This document shows positions 57,097-64,000 of a DNA stretch of 64,000 bases, in pieces; position 1 is the first letter of the stretch; every line of letters starts with the position of its first letter. The DNA is taken from assembly GCA_036227345.1 (NCBI GenBank), contig CP109468.1:3162001-3226000 (forward strand), read 5' to 3'. The position numbers and the translations under genes are program-made. This DNA comes from Streptomyces sp. NBC_01463 (GTDB lineage Bacteria > Actinomycetota > Actinomycetes > Streptomycetales > Streptomycetaceae). Below the pieces are notes generated by a model. The model did no database searches, was not told the origin of the DNA, and saw only the letters and a list, made by a program, of their open reading frames with translations.

Positions 57097-57849
57097 TCAA
57101 CGGACGGGCAGGTGGTAGGCGATCCGGTAGCGGTCGGCCGGCACCACCACGTCGGCGGTCTCGACCGGGCGACCCGACGCGTAGTACGTCCGCTCGATCA
57201 CCATCACCACATGGCCCGGCACCCCGCCGAGCGCCAGGAGCTCCTCCGCCAGCCCCGGGCGCGCGCCGACCTGCTCGGCCACGTTGTCCACGACGACATC
57301 GATCGCGGCCATCCGCTCGACCACCCCGCAGCCGCCCAACGGGCCCTCCTCCGGCAGCATCACCGGTGTGCGGCCCGTGACCGCGAGGGTCTCCCAGGAG
57401 GTGGAGAGCATCATCGCCTCACCGGCGTCCCGGAACACGTAGCGCGTACGCATCACCCGGTCGCCCGGCTCGATCCCGAGCCGTTCGGCGATCTCCGGGC
57501 TCGCCCCCTCCTGCTCGCTGCGGGACTCCCAGGTCCCGCGCGCCCCCTCCGCCGTCTGCTCCTGCCGGAACGGGCTCGCCCCGGCCTCCGAGCGGAAGCC
57601 GGAACGGGCGATCCGACGCGGGACCGGGCGCTCGCGGACATACGTGCCGGAGCCGGAGCGGCCCTCGACCAGCCCCTCGGCCATCAGCACCTTGCGCGCC
57701 TCCAGCGCGACGGTGTCCGATACTCCGTATTCCTCGCGGATACGCGCCTGCGAGGGCAGGCGGGTATGCGGCGGCAGCGAACCGTTGACGATCTTCTCTC
57801 GCAGATCGCTCGCAACGCGCAGATAGGCGGGCTGCTCACCGAAAGTCAC
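57097..57849 (-). CDS. GntR family regulator with UTRA effector domain
   Basis: A 250-aa GntR/HutC-type regulator. The GTG at 57849 follows GGGGAG by 6 nt, giving MTFGEQPAYLRVASDLREKI. The winged helix spans ~8-75 (LPSQARIREEYGVSDTVALEARKVL), and the UTRA domain the rest (ADRYRIAYHLPVR end). It lies between the NCS1 permease and the chitinase; the divergent gap holds a palindrome that could be its operator. It is not DasR itself by sequence. Confidence 0.9.
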   Translation of the reverse strand: MTFGEQPAYLRVASDLREKIVNGSLPPHTRLPSQARIREEYGVSDTVALEARKVLMAEGLVEGRSGSGTYVRERPVPRRIARSGFRSEAGASPFRQEQTAEGARGTWESRSEQEGASPEIAERLGIEPGDRVMRTRYVFRDAGEAMMLSTSWETLAVTGRTPVMLPEEGPLGGCGVVERMAAIDVVVDNVAEQVGARPGLAEELLALGGVPGHVVMVIERTYYASGRPVETADVVVPADRYRIAYHLPVR

Positions 57850-57937
57850 AGGCCACTCCCCAAGAAGTTGACAGACCGCAACAGCCTCGCAACCCTCGGT
57901 TCCGGACCGCAAGCACAGGCCAGAGTTTCACTCGAAG

Positions 57938-57950
57938 TGATGATTCATCA
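57938..57950. promoter_or_regulatory. 13-bp palindrome TGATGATTCATCA
   Basis: Arms TGATGA and TCATCA with a 1-nt centre, about 90 nt upstream of the GntR start. An adjacent TCACTcgaAGTGA repeat at 57928-57940 overlaps it. Candidate GntR operator. Confidence 0.5.
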
Positions 57951-58024
57951 GTCGCGTGCGCATACCCCGCCCGTGTCCACCAGGACATCTTCGGCCGTTA
58001 CCGGCCTTCCCCCTCCCCTGCCTC

Positions 58025-58054
58025 TTGACCTCATTTGGTCCAGACCAATAGTTT
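58025..58054 (+). promoter_or_regulatory. chitinase promoter with embedded dre (DasR) site
   Basis: -35 TTGACC (58025-58030) and -10 TAGTTT (58049-58054), 18 nt apart. TGGTCCAGACCA at 58036-58047 lies between them and matches the dre consensus core TGGTCTAGACCA except at one position. DasR binding there would repress transcription and release it on growth on chitin or N-acetylglucosamine. Confidence 0.85.
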
Positions 58055-58122
58055 CCTCTTCACACAGCACGGCCACGCACCTCCCCGCACATGCCTCCGC
58101 ACACGCACAGGAAACGGGCCTC

Positions 58123-59505
58123 ATGCGTCGAAGAACCCTGTCCGGACTGGCCATTGCCGCCGCCGGGCTCTCGCTGGCAGCCACTCTCTCCCCCGCCGCC
58201 AACGCCTCCCCGGGCCACGGCACGGACCGCGGGAACCACCACCAGGGCTCCGCGCCCGACTACAAGCGCGTCGGCTACTTCACCCAATGGGGCGTCTACG
58301 GGCGCGACTTCCAGGTCAAGGACCTGGAGACGAGCGGCACGGCGGCCAAGCTCACCCACCTCAACTACTCGTTCGGCAACGTGAACGCCGACGGGAAGTG
58401 CTTCACCGGCAACGTGCCCGGCGAGGCCGACGCCTGGGCGGACTACGTCCGTCCGCTGGACGACGCGGGCTCGGTGGACGGCGTCGCCGACACCGACGAC
58501 CAGGCCCTCGCGGGCAACTTCAACCAGCTGCGCGAGCTCAAGGCCAAGCACCCCGGCCTCAAGGTGATGATCTCGCTCGGCGGCTGGAGCTGGTCCACGC
58601 ACTTCTCGGACGCGGCCCGCACCGCCGCCTCCCGCAAGGCCTTCGTCTCCTCCTGCATCGACCTGTACATCAAGGGCAACCTGCCGGTGGACGGGACGCG
58701 CGGCGGTCAGGGCGCGGCGGCCGGTCTCTTCGACGGGGTGGACATCGACTGGGAGTGGCCCGGGTCCGCCGGTGACACCGACACCGTCTTCCGCCCGGAG
58801 GACAAGCGGAACTTCACGGCTCTGGTGCACGAGTTCCGCACCCAGCTGGACGCGTACGCGAAGAGCGGCGCCGCCTCGCGCAAGGGCGGCCACCACGGCC
58901 GGAAGCCCAAGCACTACGACCTCTCGGCGTTCGTCCCCGCCTCCCCCGAGAAGATCGACGCCGGCTTCGACGTACCGCGCGTCATGCGGGACTTCGACTT
59001 CGTGAACCTCCAGGGATACGACTTCCACGTCTCGGGCGAGAAGACGACGGCCCAGCAGTCCGCGCTGTACGCGAAGGGCGACTTCAGCGGCGACCGGACC
59101 GTGCGCGACTGGCTGAAGCGCGGCGCCCCGGCCCGCAAGCTGGTGCTGGGGATGTCGTTCTACGGTCAGGGCTGGACCGGGGTGACCGGTGGCGGCGACG
59201 GCCTCGGCCAGCCCGCCGCGGCCCCCGCGCCCGCCACCTGGGCGGCCGGCTACGAGGATTACAAGGCCCTCAAGAAGCTGGCCGAATCCGGTACGTACAA
59301 GGTCCACCGCAACGTCCGTGACGGCAGCGCCTGGCTGTTCGACGGCACCACGCTGTGGACGTACGACGACCCGCAGGTCCTGCGCACCAAGACCGCGTAC
59401 ATCCGCGACCACCGGCTCGGCGGCGCGATGTTCTGGTCGCTGGACGGGGACACGGACGACGGCGAGCTGATGACCGCCGTCGACCGCGGACTCTCCCGGC
59501 GCTAG
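58123..59505 (+). CDS. secreted GH18 chitinase
   Basis: A 460-aa enzyme. Signal peptide (MRRRTLSGLAIAAAGLSLAA, cleavage near ANA at residue 28). The GH18 motifs are SLGGWS (151-156) and FDGVDIDWEWP (203-213), with Glu211 as the catalytic acid. No carbohydrate-binding module is present; the protein is catalytic domain only. The ATG at 58123 is favoured over longer frames that would lack a signal peptide. Controlled by the dre-bearing promoter. Followed by a 15-bp terminator. Confidence 0.95.
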   Translation: MRRRTLSGLAIAAAGLSLAATLSPAANASPGHGTDRGNHHQGSAPDYKRVGYFTQWGVYGRDFQVKDLETSGTAAKLTHLNYSFGNVNADGKCFTGNVPGEADAWADYVRPLDDAGSVDGVADTDDQALAGNFNQLRELKAKHPGLKVMISLGGWSWSTHFSDAARTAASRKAFVSSCIDLYIKGNLPVDGTRGGQGAAAGLFDGVDIDWEWPGSAGDTDTVFRPEDKRNFTALVHEFRTQLDAYAKSGAASRKGGHHGRKPKHYDLSAFVPASPEKIDAGFDVPRVMRDFDFVNLQGYDFHVSGEKTTAQQSALYAKGDFSGDRTVRDWLKRGAPARKLVLGMSFYGQGWTGVTGGGDGLGQPAAAPAPATWAAGYEDYKALKKLAESGTYKVHRNVRDGSAWLFDGTTLWTYDDPQVLRTKTAYIRDHRLGGAMFWSLDGDTDDGELMTAVDRGLSRR

Positions 59506-59518
59506 GCAGCACCCCTCG

Positions 59519-59552
59519 TCCGGGGCGGCCGCGACACCGCGGCCGCCCCGGA
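59519..59552 (+). terminator. 15-bp perfect hairpin terminator of the chitinase gene
   Basis: TCCGGGGCGGCCGCG and its exact reverse complement with a 4-nt loop, 14 nt past the stop. Confidence 0.88.
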
Positions 59553-59606
59553 CTCGGTACCCGTGCTCCGTGCTCGGTACGGTCGGCGGCTGGCATGCTG
59601 GCCGTC

Positions 59607-60713
59607 ATGGCCACCACCACCTACCGCTGCCCGCAGGACGGCACCCGTGCCGCCGTCACCTCGCTGACCTGGTGCTGCCCGCTCTGCGGCGGCCCGTGGG
59701 ACCTCGACTTCGAGAGCGCCCCCTTGCGCGCCGACGCCCTGCCCGGCCGGGTCAACTCCCTGTGGCGGTACGAGGAGGTCCTGCCGCTCTCCGCCCCCGC
59801 GACCACCCTCGGCGAGGGCCGCACCCCGCTCGTGCCGCTCACCGGCACGGTCTCGGCCAAACTCGACTTCCTGATGCCGACGCTCTCCTTCAAGGACCGG
59901 GGCGCGGTGATGCTCGCCGAGCTGGCCCGCGGCCTCGCCCCCGAGCGCGTCGTCGCGGACAGCAGCGGCAACGCGGGCACGGCCGTCGCCGCGTACTGCG
60001 CCCGCGCCGCGCTGCCCTGCACGGTGTACGTCCCCGAGGGCACGTCCGCGAAGAAGACCGAACAGATCAGGGCCCACGGCGCCCGGCTGGAGGTCGTCCC
60101 CGGAGACCGCGAGGCGACCGCGCGGGCGGCCCGCGCCGCTGCCGGCACCCCGGGCACCTTCTACGCCTCGCACGTCTTCAACCCGTACTTCCTGCACGGC
60201 ACGAAGACCTATGTGTACGAGCTCTGGGAGGATCTCGGCGGCCGGCTCCCGGACGCCATCGCCGTACCGGTCGGCAACGGCACGCTGCTCCTCGGCGCGG
60301 CCCTGGCCACGGCCGAACTCCTCGCCCAGGGCCTGATCGACACCCGGCCCGCGCTGGTCGCCGTCCAGGCCGAGGCCGTGTCGCCGCTGGCCGCAGCCTT
60401 CCACGCGGGGGCCGACGACCTCCTCGACACCCCGGCCGGCGCCCTCGCCTCCCCCACCCTCGCCGAGGGCATCGCCATCCCGCGCCCGCCGCGCGCCCGG
60501 GCGATCCTGGCGGCGGTGCGGGAGTCGGGCGGCACCTTCCTGACCGTGACCGAGGACCGGATCCGCGACGCCCAGCTGGATCTGGCCGCGCGCGGTTTCT
60601 ACGTGGAGACGACGGGGGTGGCCTGCTGGGCGGCGGTGGGCGGCTGGACCGACCGCAGCGTCGTCGTCCCGCTGTGCGGCGCGGGCCTCAAGACGGGGCT
60701 CGCGGCGGTGTGA
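59607..60713 (+). CDS. threonine synthase-like PLP enzyme
   Basis: A 368-aa fold-type II PLP enzyme. A zinc-ribbon-like N-terminus (CPQDG, CCPLCG) is followed by the PLP lysine in LSFKDRG and the phosphate-binding ADSSGNAGTAVA. VAVPVGNGTLLLG and LCGAGLKTG complete the pattern. Overall this resembles threonine synthase or a related lyase; no hom or thrB gene is adjacent, so it may be a secondary enzyme with another substrate. The ATG at 59607 is preceded by no clear ribosome site and may be leaderless. Confidence 0.82.
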   Translation: MATTTYRCPQDGTRAAVTSLTWCCPLCGGPWDLDFESAPLRADALPGRVNSLWRYEEVLPLSAPATTLGEGRTPLVPLTGTVSAKLDFLMPTLSFKDRGAVMLAELARGLAPERVVADSSGNAGTAVAAYCARAALPCTVYVPEGTSAKKTEQIRAHGARLEVVPGDREATARAARAAAGTPGTFYASHVFNPYFLHGTKTYVYELWEDLGGRLPDAIAVPVGNGTLLLGAALATAELLAQGLIDTRPALVAVQAEAVSPLAAAFHAGADDLLDTPAGALASPTLAEGIAIPRPPRARAILAAVRESGGTFLTVTEDRIRDAQLDLAARGFYVETTGVACWAAVGGWTDRSVVVPLCGAGLKTGLAAV

Positions 60714-60794
60714 CCCCGCGGTGCTCCCGGGTGTCAGCCGTTCACCCGCGCGCCGTGCCCCGCCGCACAGCACCGCCTTCCCTACGTTCGTACC

Positions 60795-63389
60795 GTGAGC
60801 CTCTCGCGTACCTCTCTCCTCACCTCCCTCGTCGTGTGCGCCCTGATCGCGCCCCTGCTGCCCGGCGCGTCCGCCGCCGGCCGGCCGGCCGCCCCCGCTC
60901 CCGCCGTGGCCTGCGGCCGGGACACGGATCCCGCCTGGGCTCCGACGTCCACCGTCTTCGGCGAGGCGGCCGGGTACGACCCGTACGTCGGCAACGGCTA
61001 TCTGGGGCACCGCGTGCCGGCGGCGGGCGCCGGGTACGCCGAACGTGAGGAGAAGACCGGCTGGCCGCTGTACACCCCGCGCTACGACGGGGCGTTCGTC
61101 TCCGGGCTCTTCGGCCGTGAGAAGGACCTGGCGGCGGGCCGCGAGGTGGCCGCCGCGCTGCCGAGCTGGACCGGTCTCGACGTGCGCGTGGGCAAGGAGA
61201 CCTACGGCTCCGCCACCCCGGCGGGCCGGATCTCCCACTACCGCCAGACGGTGTTCCTGCGCTGCGGACTGGTGCGTACCTCGCTGCGCTGGACCACGGC
61301 CGACGGCCGCGCGACCGACCTGACGTACGAGGTGCTGGCCGACCGCGCCGAGGTGCACACCGGTGCCGTACGGCTGCGCATGACCCCGCACTGGAGCGGC
61401 ACGGCGACGGTCACCGGCCGGCTCGACCCGCGCGGCGCACGCCGGATCGCCCTCGCGGACGACGGGACGTTCCGCACGCGGGGCACGGGGACGGCGGGCG
61501 CGATCGTCCAGACGATGCGCCCGGCCGGCGCGAACGGGCAGCCGTCCCGGGTGACTTCCGGGCGTACGTACACGTATCTGAAGTACGTCGGCGTCGACAC
61601 CGCGCTGACCTCGCGCGCCCCGCGCACCACCGCGCGCGAGGCCTCCAGGCGCGGGGCGCGGCTGGGCTGGTCCGCCGTCCTCGCCGAGAACGCCGCCGTC
61701 TGGCGCCGGGACTGGTCCGCGGACGTGTCCGTGCCGGGCAGCCCCGATCTGCAGAAGTGGCTGCGCTCCGCCCAGTACGGCCTGCTCGCCTCCACCCGCA
61801 CGGGTTCCCGCGACAGCATCGCCCCGGCCGGGCTGACCAGCGACAACTACGCGGGCATGGTGTTCTGGGACGCGGAGACCTGGATGTATCCGGGGCTGCT
61901 GGCCACCCGTCCCGAACTGGCCCGTTCGGTCGTCGAGTACCGCTACCGGACACGCGACGAGGCCCGTACGAACGCGGAGAAGCTCGGCTTCGAGGGGCTG
62001 TTCTACCCGTGGACGAGCGCGAGCAGGGGCAGTCTCTGGTCCGAGTGCCAGAGCTGGAACCCGCCGCACTGCGTGACCCAGAACCATCTCCAGGGCGACG
62101 TCTCGCTGGCCGTCTGGCAGTACTACCTGGCCACCGGCGACCGTGACTGGCTGGCCGGACACGGCTGGCAACTGCTCCGGGGCATCGCCGACTTCTGGGC
62201 CTCGCGCGCCACCGCGAACGACGACGGCAGCTACTCGGTGAAGGAGGTGGCGGGCCCGGACGAGTACAGCAACGGCGTCACGGACGGGGTCTTCACCAAC
62301 GCCGTCGCGGCCACCGCCCTGCGCAACGCCACCCGCGCGGCGCAGCTCCTCGGGCACGCCGCCCCCGCCGGGTGGAAGGAGGTCGCGGACGGTCTGCGCA
62401 TCCCGTACGACCCGGACCGCAAGCTCTATCTCCAGTACGCGGGATACGACGGCTCGACGATCAAGCAGGCCGACACGGTCCTGCTGATCTATCCCCTGGA
62501 ATGGCCGATGGAGCCGGGTGCCGCCGCCTCGACGCTCGACTACTACGCGGCGCGCACCGATCCGGACGGCCCGGCGATGACGGACTCGGTCCATGCGATC
62601 GACGCGGCCGCGATCGGCGAGCCGGGCTGCGCCGCGTACACGTATCTCCAGCGCGCGGTCCGCCCGTTCATGCGCGGTCCGTACGCCCTCTTCAGTGAGG
62701 CGCGCGGCGCGAAGGCCGGTGCCCAGGACCCTCTCTCCGGTTTCCCGGCCGACGACTTCCTGACCGGGAAGGGCGGCTTCCTCCAGGTGTTCACGCACGG
62801 GCTGACGGGCCTGCGGCTGCGCGAGGACGGGGTGCGTCTGGACCCGATGCTGCCGCCGCAGCTGCGCGAGGGGGTGAAGCTGACAGGGCTGCGGTACCGG
62901 GGCCGTACGTACGACATCGCGATCGGCCCCCGGACGACGGAGGTCCGGCTGACGTCGGGCGCGCCCTTCACGCTCCACGCCCCGTCCGGCCCCCGCACCC
63001 TGTCCACGGCGCTCACCCTGCCCACCCGCCGCCCGGACCTGACGCCGACCACCGACGCGGCCCGCTGCCGCCCGGCGACGGCGACCTCGGAGACGCCCGG
63101 TCTGTACGCGGCGGCCGCCGTGGACGGCAGTACGGCGACGGCCTGGTCCCCGGACGGCGCGGCGGGCACGCTGACGGTGGAGCTGGGACGGACGGCCCCG
63201 GTGACCGGGTTCGCGCCCGAGTGGACGGACGTGCCCCCTGCCTCGCACCGCCTGGAGACCTCGGCCGACGGCCGGAACTGGCAGCCGTACCGGGCGGGGG
63301 CGGTGGCCCGGGAGGTGCGGGTGACGGTCCGTTCGGCGGACGCGGCCGCACCGGCGGGCGTACGGGAACTGAGGGTCACGCAGCCGTAG
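60795..63389 (+). CDS. secreted GH65 acid trehalase-like hydrolase with discoidin-type domain
   Basis: An 864-aa exoenzyme. Signal peptide ends near ASA (residue 26). The GH65 fold includes MVFWDAETWMYP and EVAGPDEYSNGVTDGVFTN, where Glu490 is the expected general acid. A C-terminal domain of about 130 residues (ETPGLYAAAAVDGSTATAWSP and on) resembles an F5/8 type C (CBM32) module. Family members of this layout act on trehalose or on glucosyl groups at the cell surface. TACGTT 6 nt upstream of the GTG suggests a leaderless message. It overlaps the EamA gene by 14 nt on the opposite strand. Confidence 0.86.
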   Translation: MSLSRTSLLTSLVVCALIAPLLPGASAAGRPAAPAPAVACGRDTDPAWAPTSTVFGEAAGYDPYVGNGYLGHRVPAAGAGYAEREEKTGWPLYTPRYDGAFVSGLFGREKDLAAGREVAAALPSWTGLDVRVGKETYGSATPAGRISHYRQTVFLRCGLVRTSLRWTTADGRATDLTYEVLADRAEVHTGAVRLRMTPHWSGTATVTGRLDPRGARRIALADDGTFRTRGTGTAGAIVQTMRPAGANGQPSRVTSGRTYTYLKYVGVDTALTSRAPRTTAREASRRGARLGWSAVLAENAAVWRRDWSADVSVPGSPDLQKWLRSAQYGLLASTRTGSRDSIAPAGLTSDNYAGMVFWDAETWMYPGLLATRPELARSVVEYRYRTRDEARTNAEKLGFEGLFYPWTSASRGSLWSECQSWNPPHCVTQNHLQGDVSLAVWQYYLATGDRDWLAGHGWQLLRGIADFWASRATANDDGSYSVKEVAGPDEYSNGVTDGVFTNAVAATALRNATRAAQLLGHAAPAGWKEVADGLRIPYDPDRKLYLQYAGYDGSTIKQADTVLLIYPLEWPMEPGAAASTLDYYAARTDPDGPAMTDSVHAIDAAAIGEPGCAAYTYLQRAVRPFMRGPYALFSEARGAKAGAQDPLSGFPADDFLTGKGGFLQVFTHGLTGLRLREDGVRLDPMLPPQLREGVKLTGLRYRGRTYDIAIGPRTTEVRLTSGAPFTLHAPSGPRTLSTALTLPTRRPDLTPTTDAARCRPATATSETPGLYAAAAVDGSTATAWSPDGAAGTLTVELGRTAPVTGFAPEWTDVPPASHRLETSADGRNWQPYRAGAVAREVRVTVRSADAAAPAGVRELRVTQP

Positions 63390-64000
63390 TCCGCGTACCC
63401 GGGGCTGCGCCGAGCGGCCGTCGGCGCGCTGCCGGCCGGCCGAGCAGGATCCCGGCCAGGACGAGGACGAGCCCGCAGACCTGCCGGAGGGTGAGCGACT
63501 CCCCGGCGATCACGGTGCCGAGCAGCACCCCGGTCACCGGGTTGAGCAGCCCGACCAGGCCGACGGTCGCCGCGGGCAGATGGCGCAGACCGGCGAACCA
63601 GGCGGCGAAGGCGAGTGCGGTCGCCACCACCGTGACGTATCCGAATCCGAGGACGGCCGGTCCGTCGAGCGCGGGCGGCGCGCCCTCGACGGCCGCGGCG
63701 AGGGGCAGCAGCAGAAGGCCGCCGGCGATCAGCTGCCAGGAGGTCGAGGCGAGGACGTCGGTCCCGGCGCCCCAGCGCTTGGTGAGGATGTAGCCGAGGG
63801 ACGACATCAGCAGGGCGGCGACGGAGGCCAGCACGCCGCGGACGTCGGCCGACACCTGCCCGGTCAGCAGCATCAGGCAGACCCCGCCGATGCCGGCGGC
63901 GGCCCCCAGCAGGGGCAGCAGTCCCGGCCGCTCGGCGACGAGCGCCCAGGCGATCAGCATCATGGCCACGGGCGAGGCCGCCATGATCGTCGAGGCGGTG
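63376..64000 (-). CDS. EamA/DMT family transporter, 5' end outside window
   Basis: The C-terminal 208 or so codons of a drug/metabolite transporter. About seven hydrophobic helices are visible (MMLIAWALVAE, LLGAAAGIGGVCLMLL, YVTVVATALAFAAWFAGL, GLLNPVTGVLLGTVIAGE, VCGLVLVLAGILLGRP). The second EamA repeat shows NPVTGVLLG and TLRQVCGLVLVLAG. The frame stays open to the window edge (TASTIMAASP), so the true start lies beyond 64000. Confidence 0.9.
   Translation of the reverse strand, partial: TASTIMAASPVAMMLIAWALVAERPGLLPLLGAAAGIGGVCLMLLTGQVSADVRGVLASVAALLMSSLGYILTKRWGAGTDVLASTSWQLIAGGLLLLPLAAAVEGAPPALDGPAVLGFGYVTVVATALAFAAWFAGLRHLPAATVGLVGLLNPVTGVLLGTVIAGESLTLRQVCGLVLVLAGILLGRPAARRRPLGAAPGTRTTAA

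Noticed and set aside
59502..63248. 1248-aa minus-strand open frame across the threonine-synthase-like and GH65 genes
   Set aside because: Same effect of GC-rich codon use. The plus strand encodes well-conserved enzymes with complete catalytic motifs.

Overview
The window is actinobacterial chromosome, almost certainly Streptomyces. GC is very high with strong third-position GC, GTG and TTG starts and GGAGG-type ribosome sites are common, and the gene content is typical: mycothiol biosynthesis, a BldK-type oligopeptide importer, a WhiJ-like regulator/DUF397/ATPase trio, several RsbW-like ATPases, a DasR-type chitinase operator and many secreted hydrolases. No phage, IS element, CRISPR array, tRNA or rRNA was seen. 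I did not spot an in-frame TTA codon.

Layout. 1-4.5 kb: the 5' part of mshB, a small membrane protein, a DPP-IV-like S9 peptidase and a Pro/Gly-rich membrane protein. 4.5-26 kb: three complete five-gene peptide ABC importers. Clusters 1 (minus, 4537-10562) and 3 (minus, 20004-25894) have the order SBP-B-C-D-F and are close paralogues. Cluster 2 (plus, 11071-17179) has the order permease-SBP-permease-ATPase-ATPase, as in bldK. Between clusters 2 and 3 lie a WhiJ-like regulator with a DUF397 partner, a divergent RsbW-like ATPase, and a gene closely resembling streptomycin 3''-phosphotransferase. 26-35 kb: typA, an orphan 791-aa peptide-binding lipoprotein with a charged insert, and a succinate dehydrogenase operon. 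35-38 kb: a marR-MFS-isochorismatase-like operon. 38-46.6 kb: a sugar locus with a LacI regulator, a CE7-like esterase, an ABC importer, a GH1 beta-glucosidase and a Tat-exported glycoamylase-fold (GH144-like) enzyme. 46.6-55 kb: a membrane-anchored GH18-like protein, a TPM-domain protein next to PspA, a PAS-PAS-GAF-PP2C-HATPase phosphatase, another ATPase, a Nudix hydrolase and a SPOR-like protein. 55-64 kb: an NCS1 permease with a Cys-rich tail, a GntR regulator, a GH18 chitinase, a threonine-synthase-like enzyme, a secreted GH65 acid-trehalase-like enzyme and the start of an EamA transporter.

How the parts work together. The first half is mostly peptide capture: secreted or cytosolic peptidase, three importers and an orphan binding protein, probably combining nutrition with developmental signalling through the bldK-type system. 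The 38-46.6 kb locus looks like one regulon. The same LacI-type operator, TGWATGCGCTTWCA, lies upstream of both the lacI gene and the transporter operon, and the glycoamylase-fold and GH1 enzymes suggest import and cleavage of a beta-gluco-oligosaccharide, possibly beta-1,2-linked. Other strong regulatory signals are a MarR-type palindrome inside its own promoter, a dre (DasR) site inside the chitinase promoter, a 12-bp stem covering the ribosome site of the NCS1 permease, and helically phased GGACAR repeats in the whiJ-like divergent promoter.
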